64,000 bases of DNA. Source: Fimbriimonadaceae bacterium. Its GTDB lineage: Bacteria; Armatimonadota; UBA10988. The position numbers and the translations under genes were made by a program. The notes below the pieces were generated by a model. That model was not told the DNA's origin and searched no databases. It saw only the letters and a list, made by a program, of their open reading frames with translations. The stretch is from assembly GCA_020850355.1 (NCBI GenBank), contig JADZEX010000081.1, positions 1 through 64,000 of the forward strand, in the 5' to 3' direction. The number at the start of each line of letters is the position of its first letter. The stretch's first letter is position 1. Below, one piece after another: positions 28,023-35,658 of the stretch.

Positions 28023-29062
28023 CCGGCGGCTCGGAAGTCGATCAGGGGCCGTACGGCACGCCCCTCGGCGAGGTCGTCCAGCGCTTCGTTGATCTGCTCC
28101 AGCCGGTAGACGTGCTGCCGCAAAGGCGCCAGGTCCAGCCGGCCGGCCGCAATCAGACCAGCGTAGCGGGGCAGGTCGACCTCCGGCGCGGTGTCGCCGC
28201 CCCAGGTGCCGAGCAGCCGCTTGCCCTGGTTGAACTGCCGCGGGTCGAGCACCAACTCAGCCCCGGCGCGGGCGTTGCCGACCACCACGGTCTGCCCGCC
28301 GCGGGGCCGCACCGCGGCCAGCGCCTGGGCCATCACCGTCGGTTGGCCGGTCGCCTCGACGGCGTGGTCGAGCCCGGCAGGCAGCAGGCTGGCCAGCGCC
28401 AAGACGGGATCCTGAGCGCTGGCGTCGACCGTGGCGCTGGCGCCGCAGCGGGTGGCCAAGGCCAGGGCCGCGGGGCGGACATCGACCGCCACCACCGCCG
28501 CGCAGCCGGCGAGGTGCGCGGCCAGCACGGCACAGAGCCCGACGCCGCCACAGCCGAAGACGGCCAGACGGTCGCCCGGCCGCGGCCGCAGGACCTTCAG
28601 GACCGCGCCCAGCCCAGTCGGCGCGGCGCAGCCGAGCAGGGCGGCGTCGGCCGGGTCGAGGCCGCCGGGAAGCGGGGTCAAACGGTTCTCGGAGACCACC
28701 GCCAGCCGCGTGAAAGTGGCCACCGGACCCGCATTGACGAGCTGCTCGCCGCGGCGGTATTGCGGACCGCGAGTGTTGGCCCCGGGGCCCTGCAGCCAGC
28801 TCAGGATCACCGGATCACCCGGCGCCACGCGGCTGACGCCGGGGCCGACCGCAGTGACCACGCCGCTGCCCTCGTGGCCAAGGGTGTGCGGCAGCCAGGG
28901 ATCCGGGCCGCGCAGCCCGCGCACCTCGAGCAACTGCGTGTGGCAGACGCCGCTGTAGGTCAGCTCGACCAGCACCTGGCCCGGCAGCAGCTCCGGCACC
29001 GTCAGCTCTTGCAGCTCCAGCGGCTGACCCAGTTCCACCAGCACCGCCGCCAGGGTTGTCAC
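28019..29062 (-). CDS. Zinc-type (MDR) alcohol dehydrogenase, structural-zinc lobe missing
   Basis: This 347-residue medium-chain dehydrogenase has the catalytic zinc ligands (YSGVCHTQ and TLGHEGSG) and the NAD-binding AVFGCGGVGL. The usual four-cysteine structural-zinc loop is replaced by GPGANTRGPQYRRGE. It probably interconverts an alcohol and a ketone or aldehyde on a sugar intermediate. The GTG start (29062) overlaps the stop of the transketolase C-subunit, and its own stop overlaps the HAD-kinase start. A role in the same pathway is therefore likely. Confidence 0.88.
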   Translation of the reverse strand: MTTLAAVLVELGQPLELQELTVPELLPGQVLVELTYSGVCHTQLLEVRGLRGPDPWLPHTLGHEGSGVVTAVGPGVSRVAPGDPVILSWLQGPGANTRGPQYRRGEQLVNAGPVATFTRLAVVSENRLTPLPGGLDPADAALLGCAAPTGLGAVLKVLRPRPGDRLAVFGCGGVGLCAVLAAHLAGCAAVVAVDVRPAALALATRCGASATVDASAQDPVLALASLLPAGLDHAVEATGQPTVMAQALAAVRPRGGQTVVVGNARAGAELVLDPRQFNQGKRLLGTWGGDTAPEVDLPRYAGLIAAGRLDLAPLRQHVYRLEQINEALDDLAEGRAVRPLIDFRAAG

Positions 29063-29976
29063 GTCACGTCTCCCAGTTGCTGCCGCCAGGTGCGGACCTG
29101 CGCCACGATCCCGGCGGTATCGATCCCGCAGGCCGCGCGTTGGGCTTCCTGGCCGCCGGCGGTGACCAGAAACTGGTCGGGCACGCCCAGGGTCAGCAAC
29201 CGTGCCGGCTGCCCGCTGGCCGCCAGCCAGGCCGCCACCGCTGCGCCGAGACCGCCCCGCAGGGCGTGCTCCTCGACCGTTACCAGCCGCCCCGTCGCCG
29301 CCAGCGCGGCCAGGCCGGCGGTGTCCAGCGGCTTCACCGTCGGGACCGCCACCACCGTGGCATCGAGCGCCGCGCCGGCCGCGAGGACCTCCGGCAGCAG
29401 CGGGCCGTAGGTCAGCAGCACGACCTCGCGACCGGCCCGCAGCGGTCGCAGTGCGCCGATCTCGAACGGCGGTTCGGCGTCGAAGACGTCCGGCTCGCCC
29501 TTCTTGCCCAGCCGCAGGTAACACGGCCCAGCGTGTGCCAGCGCCGCGCGGAGCGCGGCTCGCGTCTCACGGGCGTCGGCCGGGCAGAGCAGGGTCAGGT
29601 CCGGCAGCAGACCCAGCAGGCCGAGGTCGTCGCAGGCGTGGTGGGTCGGTCCCAGTTCCGCATACGACAACCCCGCGCCGACCCCGACGACCACCACCGG
29701 CAGCCGGTGGGCGCAGATGTCGAGCTTGATGAACTCCAGGCAGCGCGTTGTGTTGAACGGCGTGATGGTGTAAGTGAGCGGCCGCAGCCCCGCCTTGGCG
29801 AGCCCGGCGGCGACGCCGGTCATGTTCGCCTCGGCCACGCCGCAGTTGTAGAACCGTCCCGGAAAGCGCTCCTTGAAGCGGTCGAAGAGGCGGTTGCCGA
29901 TATCGCCCGAGAGCAGCACGATCCGCGGGTCCTGGGCGGCCAGCTCTTCGAGGCAGGCGGCGAAGGCGTTTCTCAT
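29059..29976 (-). CDS. Transketolase, C-terminal (pyrimidine-binding) subunit
   Basis: This 305-residue protein has the pyrimidine domain of transketolase (RIVLLSGDIGNRLFDRFKERFPGRFYNCGVAEANMTGVAAGLA). The Glu in GVAEANM activates thiamine diphosphate. A C-terminal transketolase domain (LLTYGPLLPEVL; VTVEEHALRGGLGAAV) follows. It works with the adjacent N-terminal subunit as a two-chain thiamine-diphosphate enzyme that moves two-carbon ketol units, or a DXS-like reaction. The ATG overlaps the N-subunit stop (29973-29976), and its stop overlaps the dehydrogenase start. Confidence 0.92.
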   Translation of the reverse strand: MRNAFAACLEELAAQDPRIVLLSGDIGNRLFDRFKERFPGRFYNCGVAEANMTGVAAGLAKAGLRPLTYTITPFNTTRCLEFIKLDICAHRLPVVVVGVGAGLSYAELGPTHHACDDLGLLGLLPDLTLLCPADARETRAALRAALAHAGPCYLRLGKKGEPDVFDAEPPFEIGALRPLRAGREVVLLTYGPLLPEVLAAGAALDATVVAVPTVKPLDTAGLAALAATGRLVTVEEHALRGGLGAAVAAWLAASGQPARLLTLGVPDQFLVTAGGQEAQRAACGIDTAGIVAQVRTWRQQLGDVT

Positions 29977-30812
29977 GCCAACCCCAACTCGGCCCGCGCC
30001 GCGGCCACTTCGGCGGCGGTCGGCAGGCGGTAATGCCAGTTGTTGTCGTCCTCCATGAACGACACCCCCCGGCCCTTGACCGTGCGAGCGATCACCGCCA
30101 GCGGCTGGGTGGCATCGCGAGCCTGGCGGTAGGCCGTCACCAGCGCCGCCAGGTCGTGCCCGTCGACCTCGCGGGTGGCCCAGCCGAAGGCCGCCCACTT
30201 GGCAGCCAGCGGTTCCAGGGCCAGCACCTCCGGACTGCGCCCGGTGGCCTGCCAGCCGTTGGCGTCGACCACCACCAGCAGGTTGCCGAGCTGTTGAGCC
30301 GGCGCGAAGGCGGCTGCTTCCCAGACCGCACCTTCGTTGCACTCGCCGTCGCTGAGCACGGCCAAAACCCGCGTGTCGCGGCCGCTGATCCGGGCGGCCA
30401 GCGCCAGCCCGCAGGCCACCGGCAGGCCGTGACCGAGCGACCCGGTGGCGTGGTCAAGGCCGGGCACACAACCTGGCACGGGGTGCTCCGGCAGCGCGGT
30501 GCCGGGCTGGGCGTAGGTCTCCAGCCAGTCCAGCGGGAAGTAGCCCCGCCAGGCCAGGACGGCGTACAGCGCGGCGATGGCGTGGCCCTTGCTGAAGATC
30601 AGCGCGTCGCGGTGCGGCAACTGGACGACCCGCGGATCGAGCCGGAAGGGGCCCCCATAGGCGGCCAGCAGAATCTCGACACACGACAGCGCCGACCCGA
30701 GGTGCGCGGCCCGCCCGCGGTGGCTCATCGCGACGATCTGCCCCCGCACCTCGCGAGCGGCGTTGGCCAGCACGCGCAGCCGATTGCCGGTGATCGGCGG
30801 ACGCTCTTTCAT
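29973..30812 (-). CDS. Transketolase, N-terminal (ThDP pyrophosphate-binding) subunit
   Basis: This 279-residue protein carries the thiamine-diphosphate/Mg motif SDGECNEG ... VVDANGW (the GDG-x26-N type), plus the His of ALIFSKGHAIAALYA and SLGHGL that line the active site. The N-terminal half ends at the usual split point (ARTVKGRGVSFMEDDNNWHY). It pairs with the C-subunit gene by an ATGA overlap (29973-29976). The upstream epimerase also overlaps it (30809-30812). Its place in a nucleotide-sugar-like cassette argues for a dedicated carbon-transfer step rather than the housekeeping pentose pathway. Confidence 0.92.
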   Translation of the reverse strand: MKERPPITGNRLRVLANAAREVRGQIVAMSHRGRAAHLGSALSCVEILLAAYGGPFRLDPRVVQLPHRDALIFSKGHAIAALYAVLAWRGYFPLDWLETYAQPGTALPEHPVPGCVPGLDHATGSLGHGLPVACGLALAARISGRDTRVLAVLSDGECNEGAVWEAAAFAPAQQLGNLLVVVDANGWQATGRSPEVLALEPLAAKWAAFGWATREVDGHDLAALVTAYRQARDATQPLAVIARTVKGRGVSFMEDDNNWHYRLPTAAEVAAARAELGLA

Positions 30813-31807
30813 GCCAGTCGCAGCGCCTGCATCGTCTTGATGTTGGAGTAGCGCGCCGCGGTCAGGGCGTCGGGCACCTGGCCGGCGTCGAAGGCCGCGA
30901 CGAGATCGCTGACGGCCTCCTTGATGCTGTGCCGCGGCACGAAGCCGAGGTCGCGGCGGATCTTCTCCGACGAGATGTGGTAGCTGCGGTGATCGTCGCT
31001 GGGGGTCGTCACGATCTCGATCCGGGGACCGATCACGTCGCGCACCAGCTCGGCAATCTCGCGCACTCGGTGGTTCTCCCAGCCAGCGTTCCAGACGCCG
31101 CCGTTGACTTGCGCCGCGGGGCGGGCCAACAGGTCGACATAGAGGTCGGTGATGTCCTCGATATGGATGTTCGGCCGGCGCTGCTCGCCACCGAAGACGG
31201 TGATCTGACCCTTGTGCCAGGCGTGGCAGGTCAGGATGTTGACGGTCAGGTCCAGCCGCAGCCTCGGTGACCAGCCGCAGACCGTCGCCGGGCGCACGGT
31301 GACGGCGCAGAACTCGTCGCTGGCGTACTCCGCCAAGATCGCCTCGCACAGCGCCTTGTACTTGGAGTAGTCGGTGAGCGGCTCCAGCGGCAGCTCCTCG
31401 GTGACGTTGTCGACCTCCTTGATGCCGTAGACCGAGCTGCTGGAGGCGTAGACGAAGCGCTGCACGCCAGCGGTGCGGCTGGCTTCGAGCAGTGGCCGGA
31501 AGCAGTCGTAGTTGATCGACTTGCCGAGGGTTGGGTCGAGCTCGAACGACGGGTCGTTGGAGATGCAGGCGAGGTGGATCACCGCCTGGCAGCCGGCCAG
31601 CGCGGCGGCGACGGTCGCCGGGTCGCGGAGGTCGCCCACCACCAGCTCGTGGGCGGGGTGACCGGCGACGTCGGCCAGCACCTCGCGGCCGAACCAGCAG
31701 AGGTCCAGGACCCGGACCCGGTAGCCGGCGGCCAGCAGCTTCGGGACCAGCACCGCGCCGACGTAGCCGGCGCCGCCAGTGACCAACACGCGGGGAGCGG
31801 GGGACAT
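30809..31807 (-). CDS. NAD-dependent epimerase/dehydratase (extended SDR)
   Basis: This 332-residue extended short-chain dehydrogenase/reductase has an N-terminal Rossmann motif VTGGAGYVGAVLV (GxxGxxG), SSSSVYG for the catalytic Ser, and YSKYK with the catalytic Tyr-x3-Lys. Such enzymes epimerise, dehydrate or reduce NDP-sugars. The ATG at 31807 has AGGAGG upstream; a TTG two codons earlier is less likely. It lies 10 bases after the kinase/nucleotidyltransferase fusion and overlaps the transketolase N-subunit by 4 bases. The substrate may be the NDP-sugar made by that fusion. Confidence 0.92.
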   Translation of the reverse strand: MSPAPRVLVTGGAGYVGAVLVPKLLAAGYRVRVLDLCWFGREVLADVAGHPAHELVVGDLRDPATVAAALAGCQAVIHLACISNDPSFELDPTLGKSINYDCFRPLLEASRTAGVQRFVYASSSSVYGIKEVDNVTEELPLEPLTDYSKYKALCEAILAEYASDEFCAVTVRPATVCGWSPRLRLDLTVNILTCHAWHKGQITVFGGEQRRPNIHIEDITDLYVDLLARPAAQVNGGVWNAGWENHRVREIAELVRDVIGPRIEIVTTPSDDHRSYHISSEKIRRDLGFVPRHSIKEAVSDLVAAFDAGQVPDALTAARYSNIKTMQALRLA

Positions 31808-31817
31808 CGCCAACCTC

Positions 31818-33356
31818 CTACCTCAAGAGCGATTCGATGCTGCGCGTCAGCCGCAGTTTCTGCAACGGCTGCGGCCCGTAGGCCGACGAGACCACTTCGG
31901 CCGCCGCCACATTGCCCAGGAAGGCGACCACCTCGAGCGGCGCGCCCTGCGCCGCGGCGAGGGCTGAGAGGGCCACAAAGGCCTCGCTGGCGCCGGTCCG
32001 GTCAACCACCTGGGTGGCCACGGCCGGGGCCTCGTTGAAGCTCTCACCGCTGTGGGCCAGACAGCCGTGCTTGCCCCGTGTGACCATCGCCACCGACGCG
32101 CGCAGCCGGCCCGCCACCAGTGGCAGCAGGGTGCGCAGTTCGCCGTAGGGGCTGTGGCAGTCGAGCCGCAGGTCCTGCTCGGTGAGGCAGACATAGTCGG
32201 CCCGCGGGTAGTGCGCCGTGCTGAGGTAGCCGACGTTGGTGCCCTGCGCCTGCACGTGCAGGCTGAGGTGCCGCGCCTGCCGGGCGATCCGGCCGATCGC
32301 CGCAGCGGTCAGCAGGGAGTGCCCGTAGTCGGCGACGATCACGGCGTCGTGTTGCGGCAGCAGGTGGTCCAGCCGGTCCAGCAGCCAGCCCTCGTCGGAC
32401 GCGGTCAACGGCTCCTCGTCGACGCGGCAGACCTCGAACACCGGCGTGCCGAAGTAAGTCTCGCGGTAGCGCCGAGTGAGCGGGGTGGGGGCGCCCGCCT
32501 TGCGTAGGAAGTGCGCCTTGATGCCCGGCTGCAGGTGCTTCAGGGCCCAGCGCTCCTCGGCATCCTCGGCGCCGACCAGCGAGACCAGGCTGACCTTGGC
32601 GCAGAACGCGGCGAGGTGGTTGGCCAGCGCGGCCGCGGCGCCCAGCCAGCGCTCGCTGGTGAGCAGCCGCATCGTCGCCACGGCGGCCCGCGGCGAGCGG
32701 CCGGTCGCCTGCACGAAGACGTGCTCGTCGATCATCGTCTCACCGACCACCAGCAGCCGCAGGTCGGCGGCGCGCTCCAGCCAGGCCAACAAGCTGGGCG
32801 TGGCGTGATTCTCGCTGAGCCGCAGCAGGTACTCCTGAGTCTCGTCGTCGAACGGCGAGAAGTGGCGGTTGAGGAGGTGCGAGGAGCTCGACCGGAGGTC
32901 GTCGACGTAGGCCATCTGCGCGCCGAGCGCGGTCACGGCGGCCTCTTCAGCAATGATCTCGGGCGTCCGCTTGTCGCGGTACTCGCCGCCCTTGGCGTAG
33001 ATGTCGGGCCGGATCGCCTGCACCGTCTCGACCGCCGTCGGCCAGCGGTTGACGGCCACCAGGTCGACGCACTCCAGCGCGGCCAGGGCCTCGGCGCGGA
33101 GCTGTTCGCCAAAGGCCGGGCGGAGCGGTCCTTTGTTGACCCACACATCGGGCGTCAGCGTGACCACCAGCAGGTCGCCCAACGCGCGGGCCCCGGCGAG
33201 GTAGCGGAGGTGGCCGATGTGCAGCAGGTCGAAGACCCCGTGGCAATGCACGACGCGCTGCCCGACGGCGCGCGCCGCCGCCACGGCGGTGGCGAGCTGG
33301 TCGATGTCGACCACCTTCGCTGACGGCGTCCGACGGGTCGTGTCCTCGGCTGCCAC
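31818..33356 (-). CDS. Nucleotidyltransferase-PfkB kinase fusion, HldE-like with reversed domain order
   Basis: This 512-residue protein starts at GTG 33356, preferred because GGAGG sits 6 bases upstream; an ATG 13 codons earlier has no SD. Residues ~10-165 are a cytidylyltransferase-like domain (HGVFDLLHIGHLRYL, with HIGH ~46-49; YAKGGEYRDK). Residues ~200-512 are a PfkB/ribokinase domain (LLVVGETMIDEHVF). HldE proteins have kinase first and nucleotidyltransferase second; here the order is reversed. The kinase motif DTxGAGD reads DRTGASE, so the catalytic Asp becomes Glu (~458). It may activate a sugar phosphate. It is the first gene of the six-gene cassette. Confidence 0.88.
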   Translation of the reverse strand: MAAEDTTRRTPSAKVVDIDQLATAVAAARAVGQRVVHCHGVFDLLHIGHLRYLAGARALGDLLVVTLTPDVWVNKGPLRPAFGEQLRAEALAALECVDLVAVNRWPTAVETVQAIRPDIYAKGGEYRDKRTPEIIAEEAAVTALGAQMAYVDDLRSSSSHLLNRHFSPFDDETQEYLLRLSENHATPSLLAWLERAADLRLLVVGETMIDEHVFVQATGRSPRAAVATMRLLTSERWLGAAAALANHLAAFCAKVSLVSLVGAEDAEERWALKHLQPGIKAHFLRKAGAPTPLTRRYRETYFGTPVFEVCRVDEEPLTASDEGWLLDRLDHLLPQHDAVIVADYGHSLLTAAAIGRIARQARHLSLHVQAQGTNVGYLSTAHYPRADYVCLTEQDLRLDCHSPYGELRTLLPLVAGRLRASVAMVTRGKHGCLAHSGESFNEAPAVATQVVDRTGASEAFVALSALAAAQGAPLEVVAFLGNVAAAEVVSSAYGPQPLQKLRLTRSIESLLR

Positions 33357-33563
33357 CCCGTCCCTCCGGCCCGGAGCGCGGGCTGCTCCCACCATTCGGA
33401 TCGCAGCGCGGGGCTCCTGCCGGCAGGCCGCGGCAGTTTACCTTGGCGTCACCGGCCCGGCAGTTCGACGGCACGTAGGCGGCGCGGGATCGGCCGATTG
33501 GGCCCTAAACCCGCCCGCCTCTGCGACGATGACTCTGTGGGCAGAGTGTCGGAGCGTACCACC

Positions 33564-34370
33564 ATGGCGATGACCCAGGTGCTCGTCGTAGACGATGTCG
33601 CCGTCTTCCGCTACATGACTCGGCAGTTGCTGGGTCGGGAGGAGGACCTGGAGGTCGTTGCCGAGGCCGCCAGCTCGAAGCAGGGCGTCGAGCTGTACCA
33701 GTGGTGCAAGCCCGACATCGTGCTGCTGGATCTCCACCTGCCCGATGTCGATGGCATCGAGACGCTGCGGCGGCTCCGCCAACTGGACCCCCAGGCACGG
33801 GTCGTGATGGTCACCGCCGCGCCGGACGCCGAGCACGAGCAGGCGGCCTACGGCGCCGGCGCGATGGCCTTTCTGAGCAAGCCCGTCAACGCGGCGCGGC
33901 TGATCGCCGAGATCCGCCGCGTGCTGGAAACCCCGATTCAGGAGCCGGTGACGGCGGTGCGGCCGGATGCGCTGACCGCCGAGCCGGGGGTGCTGGTGGT
34001 CGACGACGACCCCATCGTGCGGAAGGTGCTCGAGAAGCTGATCGGTGAGGCGGGCGGCCGGCTGGCCGCCGGGGCCGGCACTGCGCCGGGGGCCTGGAAG
34101 CTGTTCCAAAAGCACGACCCCGACCTGGTGCTGCTCGACCTGACCCTCGGCGCTGGCTACGGCCTGGACCTGCTGCGCGACATCCGCAAAGTGAACCAGG
34201 CCGTGCCGGTGGTGGTGATCACCAGCGACAACCGGGCCAGCACGGCCCGGCAGGCGCTCAGCCTGGGCGCCTCAGGCTACCTGCTGAAGCCGGTCAGCCG
34301 CGAGGTGACCATCGACATGCTGCGCAAGCAGTTCCTCAAGGTGCGCCGGCAGATGGCGGTCTCGGCGTGA
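33564..34370 (+). CDS. Double-receiver response regulator
   Basis: This 268-residue protein consists of two complete CheY-like receiver domains. In the first (~4-120) the acidic pair is LVVDD, the phosphoacceptor is in DIVLLDLHLP, and the switch residues are MVTAA and LSKPV. In the second (~140-260) they are VVDDD, DLVLLDLTLG, VITSD and LLKPV. There is no DNA-binding output domain, so it probably relays phosphoryl signals or acts through partners. GGAG lies about 9 bases before the ATG at 33564. The porin gene starts only 40 bases downstream. Confidence 0.9.
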   Translation: MAMTQVLVVDDVAVFRYMTRQLLGREEDLEVVAEAASSKQGVELYQWCKPDIVLLDLHLPDVDGIETLRRLRQLDPQARVVMVTAAPDAEHEQAAYGAGAMAFLSKPVNAARLIAEIRRVLETPIQEPVTAVRPDALTAEPGVLVVDDDPIVRKVLEKLIGEAGGRLAAGAGTAPGAWKLFQKHDPDLVLLDLTLGAGYGLDLLRDIRKVNQAVPVVVITSDNRASTARQALSLGASGYLLKPVSREVTIDMLRKQFLKVRRQMAVSA

Positions 34371-34410
34371 CGGCGACCGGCCGGTGGTGACTCGAGAAGG
34401 GTGGGCTCGA

Positions 34411-35592
34411 ATGTCCGACAGTCGTGTTCGGGTCTGGCGCTGGCTGACGCTGGGAGTGGCCCTGGCGGCCGGGCTGGCGCAGGCCAATCCGCGTGAGGAG
34501 CTGCTGGAGCATCTTCGCAGCGAACACCTCGGCCGCGGGCTGGGCTGCGCCGAGTGGTGGGCCGAGCACGGGCTCGACCTCGAACTATGGCACGCCAGCG
34601 AGTTCGCCTGGAACACCGGCGGCGGCCTCAGTGCCCGCCGGGCGTTGGATTACGTTGGTTACTGGACCGCCACCGCGTTGCTCGACACCGGCACCGCCGG
34701 CTGGTGGCCCGGTGGCCAGTTCTACGCCGCGGCGGAGTCCTACTACGGTCGGCCGCTCAGCTCGACCAAGGTTGGCGACTACTGGTACTTCAGCAATCTC
34801 ACCTTGACCGACAACACCACCCGGCTGGCCGAAGCCTGGTACCGTCAGGACTTCGGCGGGCGGGGCTGGCTGCAAGCGGGTCTGCTCGACGCCTCCTGGA
34901 CCTTTGGCAACCCGCAGGGCTGCGGTGAGCTGAACAACAGCTCGGCCTGGGCCAACCCGGCGATCCCGCTGCCGGTCTCGCCCGTGCCGAACTGGGGCGC
35001 GCTGGGCGGCTGGCAGGTCACCGACCGCTGTGAGCTACGTCTTGGCCTGCTGCACAACAAGCCCGGCGGCCCGTTCCTGATTGCGCAGCCGGTGTTCGGT
35101 TACACCTCCCAAGGTCAGCCGGGCCGGTTGGCCCTCGGCGCCTGGTGGAACGGTGGCGACGCCGCGGCGGTGGACCCCGCCGACCCGCGCGTCTACAACC
35201 ACACCTGGGGGCTCTACGCCAACTGGGACCAGCGCCTCTGGGCGGCCAGCGACGCCGCGGACGAACCCCGCGGCCTGGACCTGTGGGCCAGCTACGCGTA
35301 CGCCAAGGCCGACCGTGCCGTGCTGGAGCACTTCCTCGCCGGTGGTGCCACCTGGTCAGGCCCGCTGCGCGCCCGGCCCGCTGACGCCCTGGCCTTCGGC
35401 GCCTTCCACCTCAAGTTCAGCCCCGCCGCCGGCCTGCCGCACGACGCCGAAACGACCCTCGAGGTAGTCTACCGGGCACAGCTCGCGCCGTGGCTACAGG
35501 CGCGCTTCGATGCCCAGTACATCATCTCGCCGTCGGGCGCCGACCTGAAGCCGGCGAAGGTGGTCGGCGTGCGGCTCGAGACCCTCTTCTGA
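34411..35592 (+). CDS. OprB-type carbohydrate-selective porin
   Basis: This 393-residue protein has an export signal (RWLTLGVALAAGLAQA) and then amphipathic beta strands rich in Trp, Tyr and Gly (YWTATALLDTGTAGW; QAGLLDASWTF; GLRLETLF end). It finishes with a C-terminal Phe, as outer-membrane barrel proteins do. The layout fits the OprB sugar porins of Pseudomonas and cyanobacteria. It should sit in the outer membrane and admit sugars or oligosaccharides. This is the best evidence in the window for a two-membrane cell. It precedes three secreted glycosidase-like genes. Confidence 0.86.
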   Translation: MSDSRVRVWRWLTLGVALAAGLAQANPREELLEHLRSEHLGRGLGCAEWWAEHGLDLELWHASEFAWNTGGGLSARRALDYVGYWTATALLDTGTAGWWPGGQFYAAAESYYGRPLSSTKVGDYWYFSNLTLTDNTTRLAEAWYRQDFGGRGWLQAGLLDASWTFGNPQGCGELNNSSAWANPAIPLPVSPVPNWGALGGWQVTDRCELRLGLLHNKPGGPFLIAQPVFGYTSQGQPGRLALGAWWNGGDAAAVDPADPRVYNHTWGLYANWDQRLWAASDAADEPRGLDLWASYAYAKADRAVLEHFLAGGATWSGPLRARPADALAFGAFHLKFSPAAGLPHDAETTLEVVYRAQLAPWLQARFDAQYIISPSGADLKPAKVVGVRLETLF

Positions 35593-35658
35593 GGTCGGCC
35601 GGCGCCCCACGCAGGAACTCGACCGCGCGGCCCCGAAACTGGTCGGTCGGAGTGCTGC

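Noticed and set aside
26472-33356. Classical ADP-heptose (hldE/gmhA/gmhB) pathway
   Set aside because: The fusion has reversed domains, and a split transketolase and dehydrogenase are present with no GmhA-like isomerase, so the standard heptose route is not supported.
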